From positions 41,845-105,844 of the forward strand of contig NZ_LQPW01000134.1 of the NCBI RefSeq assembly GCF_002116635.1: a stretch of 64,000 nt of DNA, written 5' to 3'. Every line of letters starts with the position of its first letter. Position 1 is the first letter of the stretch. The notes below the pieces were generated by a model that was given only the letters and a program-made list of their open reading frames with translations, was not told where the DNA came from and did not search any database. This DNA is from Mycobacterium szulgai (GTDB lineage Bacteria > Actinomycetota > Actinomycetes > Mycobacteriales > Mycobacteriaceae). The position numbers and the translations under genes were made by a program. This document shows, in pieces, positions 8,337 to 17,592 of the stretch.

Positions 8337-9889
8337 GGCCGCCGCCATTCCCGGCCGGTGCGCCGCAGCATTTCAAACGCGGACTCCGGTCCCCAGGTAC
8401 CCGCTTCATAGGGGTCCGGCTTGCCGTTTGACGCCCAGTAGTCAAGGGCGGGATCGAGTATTTCCCAAGCCAATTCGACCTCCGCGTTGACCGGAAACAG
8501 GGACGGCTCGCCCAGCAGCACGTCAAGTATCAGCCGCTCGTAGGCTTCTGGTGAATCCTCGGCGAACGCCGAGCCGTAAGAAAAGTCCATGTTGACGTCG
8601 CGAACTTCCATCGCGCTGCCCGGCACCTTGGAGCCGAACCGCAATGTGATCCCCTCGTCGGGCTGCACCCGGATGACCATGGCGTTGGTGCCCAGCTCGT
8701 CGGTCATGGTCGCGTCGAAGGGCAGGTGCGGGGCACGCTTGAAAACCAGAGCGATCTCGGTCACCCTGCGGCCCAAGCGTTTTCCGGTACGCAGATAGAA
8801 CGGCACACCCGCCCAGCGGCGGGTGTCGACCTCCAGTGTGATGGCCGCGAACGTCTCCGTGGTGGAGTCCTCGGCGAACCCCTCCTCGTCCAGCAACCCG
8901 ACGACTTTCTCCCCGCCCTGCCAGCCGGCGGCGTATTGCCCGCGGCTAGTGGTCTCCTCGAGTGGCTCGGCGAGTTGAGTCGCCGAAAGCACCTTGATCT
9001 TCTCGGCCTGCAACGCCGACGGTTTGAAGCTGACCGGCTCTTCCATCGCCGTCAGCGCCAGCAGTTGCATCAGGTGGTTCTGGATGACATCGCGCGCCGC
9101 GCCGATGCCGTCGTAGTAGCCGGCCCGGCCGCCCAGCCCGATGTCTTCGGCCATGGTGATCTGCACATGATCGACGTAATGCGCGTTCCAGATCGGGTCG
9201 AACAACTGGTTGGCGAACCGCAGTGCCAGGATGTTCTGCACTGTCTCTTTGCCCAGGTAGTGGTCGATGCGGAAGACCGCTTCCTCCGGGAATACCGCAT
9301 TGACCGCCTTGTTCAAGTCGCGGGCGCTGTCCAGGTCGTGGCCGAACGGCTTCTCGATAACCACCCGACTCCACCTGTCGCCCTGCGGTCGGGCCAGGCC
9401 CGATCTGTGCAGCTGTGCACATACCACCGGAAAAGATTTGGGCGGGATCGCCAGATAGAAGGCGTGGTTGCCGCCGGTGCCGCGTTCGGCATCCAGCTTT
9501 TCCAGTGTCTCGGCGAGCCGTGCGTACGCCTCGTCGTCGTCGAATGAGCCTGGTACGAAACGGAACCCCTCGGCCAGCCGATCCCAGTTCTCCTGCCGAA
9601 ACGGGGTGCGGCAGTGCTCCTTGACGGCTTGATAGACCACCTTGGCGAAATCCTGGGTCTCCCAGTCCCGCCGGGCGAATCCGACCAGGGCGAAGGTCGG
9701 CGGCAGTAGGCCGCGGTTGGCCAGGTCATAGACCGCCGGCATCACCTTCTTGCGGGCCAGGTCGCCGGTGACGCCGAAAATCACCATGCCGCACGAGCCG
9801 GCGATTCGGGGCAGCCGCTTATCCAGCTTGTCTCGCAACGGGTTGTGCCACTGGGCGGTATTGGAGCTACGGGCAGCTGCGGCGTTCAT
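8333..9889 (-). CDS. zwf: glucose-6-phosphate 1-dehydrogenase
   Basis: Oxidises glucose-6-phosphate to 6-phosphogluconolactone, making NADPH (or F420-independent NAD(P)H). The 518-residue protein has the coenzyme loop GVTGDLARKK (near residue 38), the substrate motif EKPFGHD and the active-site signature RIDHYLGKE with its catalytic histidine. The ATG at 9889 overlaps the tal stop (ATGA). The 3' end is joined to opcA through a MIRU-like repeat. OpcA, the activity partner, is the next gene, as in M. tuberculosis where this is zwf2. Confidence 0.97.
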   Translation of the reverse strand: MNAAAARSSNTAQWHNPLRDKLDKRLPRIAGSCGMVIFGVTGDLARKKVMPAVYDLANRGLLPPTFALVGFARRDWETQDFAKVVYQAVKEHCRTPFRQENWDRLAEGFRFVPGSFDDDEAYARLAETLEKLDAERGTGGNHAFYLAIPPKSFPVVCAQLHRSGLARPQGDRWSRVVIEKPFGHDLDSARDLNKAVNAVFPEEAVFRIDHYLGKETVQNILALRFANQLFDPIWNAHYVDHVQITMAEDIGLGGRAGYYDGIGAARDVIQNHLMQLLALTAMEEPVSFKPSALQAEKIKVLSATQLAEPLEETTSRGQYAAGWQGGEKVVGLLDEEGFAEDSTTETFAAITLEVDTRRWAGVPFYLRTGKRLGRRVTEIALVFKRAPHLPFDATMTDELGTNAMVIRVQPDEGITLRFGSKVPGSAMEVRDVNMDFSYGSAFAEDSPEAYERLILDVLLGEPSLFPVNAEVELAWEILDPALDYWASNGKPDPYEAGTWGPESAFEMLRRTGREWRRP

Positions 9890-11004
9890 TTGGTGGCGGA
9901 ATCGAGCTGCGCCTGGGTCTCCTCGAGCAGCTCGTTCCAGGACGCCTCAAACTTCTCCACGCCTTCGTTTTCGAGAACGATGAACACGTCGCGCAGATCG
10001 ATGCCGACCGCCTCGAGCTTGTCGAACAGCTGCTGGGCATCCGAACCGGTGCCGCTGACGGTGTCGCCGGTGACTACACCGTGGTCGGCAACGGCGTCAA
10101 TCGTCTTCTCCGGCATGGTGTTCACCGTGTGCGGCGCGACCAGCTCGGTGACGTAGAGGGTGTCGGAATAGTCCGGGTTCTTGACGCCGGTGGACGCCCA
10201 CAGTGGTCGCTGCACCCTGCCCCCGGCGGCCTTGAGCGCCTGGTAGCGATCGCCGCCCTCGAAGACTTCCTGGTACGCCGCATAGGCCAGCCGAGCGTTT
10301 GCGACACCGGCCTGTCCGCGCAGTGCCAGCGCCTCCTGCGAGGCGTTGCGTTCCAGCCGCTTGTCGATTTCGGTGTCCACCCGCGAGACGAAAAACGAAG
10401 CTACCGAGTGGATCTTGGACAGGTCGTGGCCGGCTTCGCGAGCCTTCTCAAGACCGGCCAAATAGGCGTCCATCACCGCGCGATGCCGCTCAACGGAGAA
10501 GATCAGCGTGACATTGACCGAAATCCCTTCCGCCAGAACGGAAGTGATAGCCGGCAAGCCGGCCTCTGTGGCCGGGATCTTGATGAACAGGTTGGGCCGG
10601 TCGACGATCTTCCACAGCTCGATCGCTTGCTGAACGGTCTTGTTGGTGTCGTGCGCCAGCCGCGGGTCGACCTCGATTGAAACCCGGCCGTCGACGCCGT
10701 CGGAGGACTCCCACTGCGGCCGCAAGACGTCACAGGCGTTGCGCACGTCGTCGGTGGTGACGGTGCGAATCGTGGCGTCCACGTCGGCACCGCGCTCGGC
10801 CAGTTCGGAGACCTGGTCGTTGTATACGTCGCTATCGGCGAGTGCCTTCTGGAAGATCGACGGGTTGGTCGTCACCCCGACGACACTCTTGGTGTCGATC
10901 AGTTCTTGCAGGTTTCCGGATTTGATCCGGTCCCGCGATAAGTCGTCCAGCCAAACCGATACCCCCGCGGCGCTCAATGCGGCAAGGTTGGGGTTCTGGG
11001 TCAT
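9886..11004 (-). CDS. tal: transaldolase
   Basis: Transfers a dihydroxyacetone unit in the non-oxidative pentose phosphate pathway. Family blocks GVTTNPSIFQKAL and the Schiff-base lysine region LFIKIPATEAGLPAI are present, and the 372-residue length agrees with known actinobacterial tal (373). I placed the start at ATG 11004 because AAAGGTGA sits about five bases upstream; a GTG at 11013 would add three residues but would leave no room for a ribosome site. It lies 15 bp after tkt and overlaps zwf by 4 bp, in one operon. Confidence 0.95.
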   Translation of the reverse strand: MTQNPNLAALSAAGVSVWLDDLSRDRIKSGNLQELIDTKSVVGVTTNPSIFQKALADSDVYNDQVSELAERGADVDATIRTVTTDDVRNACDVLRPQWESSDGVDGRVSIEVDPRLAHDTNKTVQQAIELWKIVDRPNLFIKIPATEAGLPAITSVLAEGISVNVTLIFSVERHRAVMDAYLAGLEKAREAGHDLSKIHSVASFFVSRVDTEIDKRLERNASQEALALRGQAGVANARLAYAAYQEVFEGGDRYQALKAAGGRVQRPLWASTGVKNPDYSDTLYVTELVAPHTVNTMPEKTIDAVADHGVVTGDTVSGTGSDAQQLFDKLEAVGIDLRDVFIVLENEGVEKFEASWNELLEETQAQLDSATK

Positions 11005-11019
11005 CTCAATCACCTTTTC

Positions 11020-13110
11020 TCAGTTATCGAGTGCTTCTTCCGCGGCGGCAGCAACGGCCTCGGGTGTGAAGCCGTACTCGCGGAACAAAGTCTTGTAATC
11101 GGCCGACTCGCCGTAGTGCTCGATCGACACGATCTTGCCGGTGTCGCCGACCAGCTTGTGCCAGGACTGTGCGACTCCGGCCTCGACGGCCACCCGGGCC
11201 GAAACCGAGGGCGGGAGCACACTGTCGCGGTACTCGTAGGGCTGGGATTCGAACCACTCCACGCAGGGCATCGATACCACCCGCGCGATGATGTCCTTAT
11301 CCGCCAACAACTTCTGCGCCTCGACGGCGAGCTGCACCTCGGAACCGGTGCCGATGAGCACGACGTCGGGCTCGTCGCCGCCGTCGTCGCCGAGTATGTA
11401 GCCCCCGCGGGCCACCCCTTCGGCGTTGGTGCCTTCCAGTACCGGCACGCCTTGGCGGGTCAGTATCAACCCGACCGGTCCACTTCCGTTGCCGCGCGCC
11501 AGGATTGTGTGCCAGGCGTAGGCCGTCTCATTGGCGTCGGCCGGGCGTACCACCGACAGGTTGGGGATCGCGCGCAGCGCCGAAAGGTGTTCGATCGGCT
11601 GGTGGGTAGGGCCGTCCTCGCCCAAGCCGACCGAGTCGTGCGTCCACACATAGATGGTGTCGATGTCCATCAGCGAGGCAAGGCGCACCGCCGGACGCAT
11701 GTAGTCGGAGAACTGCAGGAACGTGCCGCCGTAGGCGCGGGTGGGGCCGTGCAGCACGATCCCGGACAGGATGGCGCCCATCGCGTGTTCGCGGACCCCG
11801 AAGTGCAGCGTGCGGCCGTACCAGCTCGCGTTGTAGTCCTTGGTCGAAATCGACGGTGGGCCAAACGAATCCACGCCCTTCATGGTGGTGTTGTTGCTGC
11901 CCGCCAGGTCGGCGGAGCCACCCCACAGCTCGGGTAGCTTCGGCCCCACCGCGGACAGCACTTCACCCGACGCGGCGCGGGTGGCCAGCGCTTTGGACCC
12001 CGGTTCCCAGTGCGGCAGGTCGGCGTCCCAGCCGTCCGGTAGCTCTTCGGCCGTCAGTCGATCCAGCAGCGCCTTGCGCTCCGGTTCGCGTTGCGCCCAG
12101 GCGTCGAATTCCGACTGCCATTTTTCGTGCGCTTCCTTGCCGCGGTCCACCAGCTTGCGGGTGTGCGCGATCACCTCGTCGCGCACCTCGAAATTCTTGT
12201 CCGGGTCGAAGCCGAGGATCTTTTTGACCTCCGCAACCTCTTCGTCACCCAGCGCCGCGCCGTGCGCCTTGCCGGTGTTCATCAGGTTGGGTGCCGGAAA
12301 GCCGATGATCGTGCGCAGCGAGATGAACGACGGCCGGCCGGTCTCCGCCAGTGCGTTGGCGATGGCTTCCTCGATGCCGACGACGTTTTCGCCGCCCTCG
12401 ATCTCTTGTACGTGCCAGCCGTAGGCGCGGTAGCGGGCGGCGGTGTCCTCACACAGCGCGATATCGGTGTCGTCCTCGATCGAGATCTGGTTGTGGTCGT
12501 AGAACACGATGAGGTTGCCCAGCTGCTGGACCGCCGCCAGCGACGACGCCTCGGAGGTAACTCCTTCTTCGATGTCGCCGTCGGAGGCGATCACGTAGAT
12601 GTGGTGATCGAAGGGGCTGGTCCCGGGCTCCGCGTCCGGGTCGAACAGGCCGCGCTCGTAGCGCGCTGCCATCGCCATGCCCACCGCCGACGCCAACCCC
12701 TGGCCGAGTGGGCCGGTGGTGATCTCGACTCCCTTGGTGTGCCGGAATTCCGGGTGACCCGGGGTTTTGGACCCCCACGTGCGCAGCGCCTCGATGTCGG
12801 ACAGTTCCAGACCGAAGCCGCCGAGGTAGAGCTGCAGGTACAGGGTCAGGCTACTGTGACCGCAAGACAGCACGAACCGGTCGCGGCCCAGCCAGTGCGG
12901 GTCGCTGGGATCGTGGCGCATGGCGCGCTGAAACAGGGTGTACGCCAGCGGAGCCAGGCTCATCGCCGTTCCGGGGTGACCATTACCGACCTTTTGTACG
13001 GCGTCGGCGGCCAGCACCCGGATGGTGTCGACCGCAGCCGAATCGATCTCGGTCCAGTCGTCGGGATGGCGCGGTTGAGTTAACGCGGAGATCTCTTCGA
13101 GTGTGGTCAC
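11020..13110 (-). CDS. tkt: transketolase
   Basis: Thiamine-diphosphate enzyme that exchanges two-carbon units between sugar phosphates; cytoplasmic. The 696-residue protein shows the N-terminal signature GHPGTAMSLAPLAY, the thiamine motif with GDGDIEEG-type sequence (ASDGDIEEGVTSEA), the H-rich loop GHSSLTLY and the C-terminal VWTHDSVGLGEDGPTHQP. It is first in the minus-strand pentose phosphate operon; its GTG start faces ctaB across a 272-bp divergent region. Length matches the M. tuberculosis homologue (700). Confidence 0.97.
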   Translation of the reverse strand: MTTLEEISALTQPRHPDDWTEIDSAAVDTIRVLAADAVQKVGNGHPGTAMSLAPLAYTLFQRAMRHDPSDPHWLGRDRFVLSCGHSSLTLYLQLYLGGFGLELSDIEALRTWGSKTPGHPEFRHTKGVEITTGPLGQGLASAVGMAMAARYERGLFDPDAEPGTSPFDHHIYVIASDGDIEEGVTSEASSLAAVQQLGNLIVFYDHNQISIEDDTDIALCEDTAARYRAYGWHVQEIEGGENVVGIEEAIANALAETGRPSFISLRTIIGFPAPNLMNTGKAHGAALGDEEVAEVKKILGFDPDKNFEVRDEVIAHTRKLVDRGKEAHEKWQSEFDAWAQREPERKALLDRLTAEELPDGWDADLPHWEPGSKALATRAASGEVLSAVGPKLPELWGGSADLAGSNNTTMKGVDSFGPPSISTKDYNASWYGRTLHFGVREHAMGAILSGIVLHGPTRAYGGTFLQFSDYMRPAVRLASLMDIDTIYVWTHDSVGLGEDGPTHQPIEHLSALRAIPNLSVVRPADANETAYAWHTILARGNGSGPVGLILTRQGVPVLEGTNAEGVARGGYILGDDGGDEPDVVLIGTGSEVQLAVEAQKLLADKDIIARVVSMPCVEWFESQPYEYRDSVLPPSVSARVAVEAGVAQSWHKLVGDTGKIVSIEHYGESADYKTLFREYGFTPEAVAAAAEEALDN

Positions 13111-13382
13111 TAAATTCAGTCCTCAGTCCTTAAGGTCCGGAGTCATCAAACTGATCAATCCCACCCTAGTGCGGGATTGCGGGTGCCTGCAGGCCCAGAT
13201 GGGGGGTACCCACCGAAGCCCCCGTGAAAAGTAACCTGCCGGCCACCCGCGCTTTGCATCAGTGCCGGAATGGGGAAAAATCGCTGCGGAATCGACCCTG
13301 CGGCGCCGAGGCCGGGGTCGTGCGGTCTACCATCGTGCGTAGTAGAAGCTGCGCGCGGCTGCAATCCCCGAGGAGTTAATGC
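13111..13382. other. divergent intergenic region between tkt and ctaB
   Basis: 272 bp with no convincing gene. It must hold the promoters of the pentose phosphate operon (minus) and ctaB (plus). A GAGGAG ribosome site at 13370-13375 precedes the ctaB GTG. I could not identify a confident -10 box or operator. Confidence 0.5.
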
Positions 13383-14297
13383 GTGAGCGTTCGCGGGCGC
13401 GTCGCGCCGGGCCGAATGACCAGTACGGTCCTGGCTTATCTGGCGTTGACCAAGCCTCGCGTGATCGAGCTGCTCTTAGTCACCGCGATACCGGCCATGT
13501 TGCTCGCCCATCGAGGCGCCGTTCACCCACTGCTCATCCTCAACACCCTGATCGGCGGAATGATGGCCGCCGCGGGCGCCAATACGCTCAACTGTGTCGC
13601 CGACGCCGATATCGACAAGGTGATGAAGCGAACCGCGCGGCGGCCGCTGGCCCGCGCCGCGGTGCCGACCAGAAACGCCCTGGTGCTGGGCCTGGTGTTG
13701 AGCGTCGGCTCGTTCTTCTGGCTGTGGTGGACCACCAACCTGTTGTCCGGGCTGCTCGCCGTGGCGACCATCGCGTTTTATGTATTCGTCTACACGTTGC
13801 TGCTCAAGCGGCGCACGTCGCAAAACGTGGTGTGGGGCGGCGCGGCTGGCTGCATGCCGGTGATGATCGGGTGGTCGGCCATCACCGGGACGATCACCTG
13901 GCCGGCGCTGGTGATGTTCGCGATCATCTTCTTCTGGACTCCGCCGCATACCTGGGCGTTGGCCATGCGGTACAAGGAGGACTACAAAGCGGCCGGCGTG
14001 CCGATGTTGCCGGCCGTGGCCACCGAGCGTCAGGTCACCAAGCACATCCTGATCTACACCTGGCTGACCGTGGCGGCGACGCTGGTGCTGACGCTGGCCA
14101 CCGGGTGGCTGTACGCGGCCGTGGCGCTGGTGGGCGGGTTGTGGTTCCTGGCGATGGCTCACCAGCTTTACACCGGCGTTCGCGCGGGCGAGCCGGTGAA
14201 GCCGCTGCGGCTGTTTCTGCAGTCCAATAATTACCTCGCGCTGGTGTTCTGCGCATTGGCAGTTGACTCCGCGATCGCGCTGCCAACGCTGTTCTGA
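13383..14297 (+). CDS. ctaB: protoheme IX farnesyltransferase (heme O synthase)
   Basis: Attaches a farnesyl group to heme B to give heme O for the aa3-type cytochrome oxidase. The 304-residue membrane protein has about nine hydrophobic segments and the UbiA-type signature NTLNCVADADIDKVMKRTARRPL (two Asp-rich loops; N-x3-D-x-D-x2-M). The GTG at 13383 follows GAGGAG by about 7 bases. ctaA, the next enzyme of the pathway, lies 4 kb downstream on the other strand. Length matches the M. tuberculosis homologue (308). Confidence 0.96.
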   Translation: MSVRGRVAPGRMTSTVLAYLALTKPRVIELLLVTAIPAMLLAHRGAVHPLLILNTLIGGMMAAAGANTLNCVADADIDKVMKRTARRPLARAAVPTRNALVLGLVLSVGSFFWLWWTTNLLSGLLAVATIAFYVFVYTLLLKRRTSQNVVWGGAAGCMPVMIGWSAITGTITWPALVMFAIIFFWTPPHTWALAMRYKEDYKAAGVPMLPAVATERQVTKHILIYTWLTVAATLVLTLATGWLYAAVALVGGLWFLAMAHQLYTGVRAGEPVKPLRLFLQSNNYLALVFCALAVDSAIALPTLF

Positions 14298-14410
14298 CCC
14301 CCGCACCGGATCTCACCTAGATCCAGCCATTCATCCGCTGCACAGGTTTTGCTCAACGTCTCTCAGCCAGTGTCTGGCGTATCAATACGCCGACCGAGAG
14401 GTTCCTAGCC

Positions 14411-15741
14411 ATGACTTGGCTGACCGTCACCGTGGATCTGCTGGCAACGGCGGCCACCGAACTGGCGGGTGTCGGTTCGTCACTCAATGCCGCCAAATCT
14501 GGAGGCGGTGGTACCGACAACCGAGGTGGCGGCCGCTGCCGCTGATGAGGTGTCGTCGGCACTTGCCGAGCTGTTCACCGCCAACGCTCGGGCCTATCCC
14601 GCGGTTAGTGCGCAGGCAGCGCAATTTCACCAAGAGTTCGTGCGGGCACTGAGCGCCGGCGCCGGCGCCTATGCGGCCGCGGAAGCCGCCAATGCCGACC
14701 CGCTGCAGCTGCTGTTGAGTGCGATCAATGCGCCTACTCAGACGTGGCTGGGTCGTCCGCTCGTCGGCAATGGAGCTGACGGAGCGCCCGGACGCAACGG
14801 CGACATGGCGGCTTGCTGTTCGGCAATGGCGGTAGCTGCGGTGACGCCGCCACCGCTAACGGGGTTGCGGGCAATGGTGGCAACGTCGGATTGATCGGCA
14901 ACGGTGGGCGCGGTGGGGCCGGCGCCCGCGGTGTGACCGGCGGCGCCGGAGGTCGGGGTGCACTGGTGGGTTACTGGTCGGCGATGGCAGGAGTGGCGGA
15001 GCAGGTGGCGGGGGCACCAAGTTCGAATCCACGAGTGGCGCAGGCGGTGCCGGTGGAGATTCCGTCGGGCTGTTCGGCCGCGGCGGCGCGGGCGGAGCCG
15101 GAGGCATCGGCAAAGTCAGCTCAGGACTCGGCGGACACGGAGGCACCGGCGGATTGCTCGGTGACGGGGGCGCTGGCGGCGACAGCACCTGGAATTCGGG
15201 CGGCGACGGCGGCAACGCCCGCCTGATCGGCAACGGCGGCACGGGCGGGACCCGCCGCCGCCGGCTGGAGCGGTGGTCGTGGCGGCACCGCGGGCTGGCT
15301 GCTCGGCAACGGTGGTCACGGAGGGGCCGGTGGGTTCGGGACCCGGTCGGACATCACCGGTAACAGCGCGGGCGGCGCCGGTGGCGCGGGCGGCGACGCC
15401 ATCGGACTATTCGGCGCCGGCGGAGCCGGCGGTTACGGCGGGTACTGCGCGAGTGGACCCGGCGGATTCCGCGGGCAGGGCGGGACCGCCGGGCTGATTG
15501 GTAATGGCGGCGCCGGCGGCGACGCTACGGGCAGCTGGGGCGGCCAGGAAAGCGGCGGCCGCGGCGGCAACGCTCGGCTGATCGGCAACGGCGGCGCCGG
15601 CGGCAAAATCGGTCTGGGCCAGGGGGCGACGGCGGCCATGGCGGGTGGATCGGTAACGGCGGCCACGGCGGGGTTGTCCTCGAGTCCGGTACCAACGGTA
15701 GCGGCGGCAAGGACGGTCGCTTGTGGGGACAAGAGGGCTAA
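14411..15741 (+). pseudogene. PE_PGRS family gene, inactivated by several frameshifts
   Basis: PE_PGRS proteins are cell-surface or ESX-5-secreted mycobacterial proteins with a PE domain and a Gly-Ala-rich repeat domain. Here the PE domain begins at ATG 14411 (MTWLTVTVDLLATAATELAG) but loses frame near 14505, resumes as AAAAADEVSSALAELF and AYAAAEAANAD, and shifts again near 14800. The PGRS part (GNGG, GGAGG, GLFGAGG repeats) then changes frame near 14965, 15250 and 15620 before ending in GRLWGQEG and a TAA at 15739. At least five shifts are needed, so no full product is possible. The stop overlaps the convergent qor stop. The M. tuberculosis PE_PGRS next to ctaB is on the opposite strand, so orthology is doubtful. 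Confidence 0.8.
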
Positions 15742-16712
15742 GGCAGCAACACCAGCGATCCGGTCGTCTTGCGACCCTGCAAATCTTGGTGCGCGCCGGC
15801 CGCTTCCGACAGCGGATAGCGGCCGCCGACTTCGATGGTGACGGCGCCGCTGCCGATGATGTCGAACAATTCGCCTGCCCGCCAAGCGAACTCGTCGGCG
15901 GTGCGAATGAAGTGGAATAGTGACGGACGAGTCAGGTACACCGAGCCCGCCGCGTTGAGGCGTTGCGGATCGATCGGCGCAACGGCCCCGCTGGAGGCGC
16001 CGAACAACGCCAACGTACCGCGCACGGCCAGGCTGGCCAGGCTGGCGTCGAATGTCGTAGCGCCGACGCCGTCGTACACGACTTGCACACCGACGCCTGC
16101 AGTCAGCTCGCGGATCTTGGCGCCGAACTCGCCGGCATCCTCGGGGTAGGGCAGCACCTCGTCGGCGCCGGCCCGTCGGGACAGACGCTCCTTGTCGGCG
16201 GTCGAGACGGTGGTGATCACCCGGACACCGAGATGCGTGGCCCATTGCGTGAGGATGAGTCCGACGCCGCCGGCGCCGGCGTGCACCAGCGCCGTGTCAC
16301 CACTTTGCACGGGATACACCGACTTCAGCAGGTAATGCGCCGTCAGCCCTTTGAGCAGTACCGAGGCCGCCACCTCGGAGCTAACGGCGTCTGGCACCTT
16401 TGCGGTCAAAGAGGCCGGGGCAGTAGCGAATTCGGCGTAGCCACCATTCGCCGAGGCGCTGACCACCCGCTCGCCCACATTGAATCCGTCGACGCCGTCA
16501 CCTACAGCTGCCAGGGTGCCGCATATCTCCGAGCCGATGACGAAGGGCAGCTCCCGCGGATATTGGCCAGAACGGAAGTAGGTGTCGATGAAGTTGACGC
16601 CAATTGCCTCGGCCCTGATCAGCAGCTCGCCGTGGCCGGGCTCGGGCTGTGGCCGCTCCACGTAGCGCAGGACCTCGGGACCGCCGGTTTCGGTGACTTC
16701 GATTGCGTGCAC
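15738..16712 (-). CDS. qor: NADPH:quinone oxidoreductase (zinc-free MDR family)
   Basis: A 324-residue medium-chain reductase predicted to reduce quinones with NADPH. It contains the MDR nucleotide-binding loop VHAGAGGVGLILTQWA (near residue 140) and the quinone reductase segment GVNFIDTYFRSGQYP, and lacks the catalytic-zinc cysteine pattern. The GTG at 16712 gives the start VHAIEVTETGGPE seen in the M. tuberculosis Rv1454c homologue; a longer upstream reading has no support and would run into the divergent gene. Its start is only 19 bp from the divergent gene at 16732. Confidence 0.93.
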   Translation of the reverse strand: MHAIEVTETGGPEVLRYVERPQPEPGHGELLIRAEAIGVNFIDTYFRSGQYPRELPFVIGSEICGTLAAVGDGVDGFNVGERVVSASANGGYAEFATAPASLTAKVPDAVSSEVAASVLLKGLTAHYLLKSVYPVQSGDTALVHAGAGGVGLILTQWATHLGVRVITTVSTADKERLSRRAGADEVLPYPEDAGEFGAKIRELTAGVGVQVVYDGVGATTFDASLASLAVRGTLALFGASSGAVAPIDPQRLNAAGSVYLTRPSLFHFIRTADEFAWRAGELFDIIGSGAVTIEVGGRYPLSEAAGAHQDLQGRKTTGSLVLLP

Positions 16713-16731
16713 CTGGCTATCATGCCCGAGC

Positions 16732-17592
16732 ATGAAGCTCGCCCGGCCGGACATCTTCCACCCGCGCATCGCGTTGGCGGGTTGGACACGGCAAGTCGCT
16801 GGTGACGGCGACGACGCGGGTCTCGTCGGCGCTCTGCGTCAGCGCGGACTGCATGCGCGTTGGCTGTCCTGGGACGACCCGGAGAGCGACCGCGCCCACT
16901 TGGTGATCCTGCGGGCGCCCCGCGACTACGCGGCACGCCTCGAGGAATTCCTGGCCTGGAGCACCGGGGTGCAGAATCTGCTGAACGCGCCCGCCGCCGT
17001 CGCCTGGAACGCCAACCGGCGCTATCTGAGCGATCTGGCGGAACAGGGAGTGCCCACGGTGCCCGTCGAGGTGTACGCGCCCGGGCGGCCGGTTCGGCTG
17101 CCCAGCGCCGGTCATATTTTTGTCGGTCCTGAAATAGGAACTGGCACAAGGCGTTTCAGTGAACGGTCCACGGCCGCGGCCCACATTGCCGATCTGCAGG
17201 GTGCCGGCCGCGGGGTTTCGCTGCAGAGTGGTTCGGCTCCCGAGGCCGTGTTGATATTCCTCGGCGGCAAGCCGTCGCACGCGTTTGTCGCGCACGAAGA
17301 CAGGCTGCATCAGGGTGAGGCCGACTTCGAGCTCTGGGATGTGGGGGCCGCAGCGCTGGCCGCCGCGGCCATACAGGCGGGCGTGCACGTCGAAGAGTTG
17401 CTCCACGCGCGAGTGCATCTCGTCGGCGAGCGATTGCTGGAGCTGCAATTGGTGGATCCGTCGCTGGGCTGGCGGCGACTGGACGCACGCGCGCGTGATC
17501 TGGCCCAGCGAGAGTTCGCGCTGTGTGTCGAATCCGCTTTGGAGCGGCTGGACCTCGGCCCGTTCTCGCGTCGATACGGCTTCGGCGATTAG
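16732..17592 (+). CDS. conserved hypothetical protein, ATP-grasp-like (Rv1455-like)
   Basis: A 286-residue cytoplasmic protein in the place of Rv1455. The middle contains WNANRRYLSDLAEQGVPTVP, which resembles the segment of RimK/glutathione-synthetase-type ATP-grasp enzymes that precedes the nucleotide-binding lysine (typically K-x-tyr-L-x2-L...G-I-P-t-V-P). A late glycine-rich turn (FLGGKPSHA) and the acidic stretch ELQLVDPSLGWRRLD are compatible with the same fold. No substrate can be named. The ATG at 16732 was selected because an upstream ATG would overlap the divergent qor start. The stop overlaps the convergent NRPS relic. Confidence 0.75.
   Translation: MKLARPDIFHPRIALAGWTRQVAGDGDDAGLVGALRQRGLHARWLSWDDPESDRAHLVILRAPRDYAARLEEFLAWSTGVQNLLNAPAAVAWNANRRYLSDLAEQGVPTVPVEVYAPGRPVRLPSAGHIFVGPEIGTGTRRFSERSTAAAHIADLQGAGRGVSLQSGSAPEAVLIFLGGKPSHAFVAHEDRLHQGEADFELWDVGAAALAAAAIQAGVHVEELLHARVHLVGERLLELQLVDPSLGWRRLDARARDLAQREFALCVESALERLDLGPFSRRYGFGD

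Noticed and set aside
12091..13083. A 330-codon open frame on the plus strand inside tkt
   Set aside because: Codon-bias shadow; tkt is complete with all transketolase motifs, and the antisense text is low complexity in Val, Gly and Arg.
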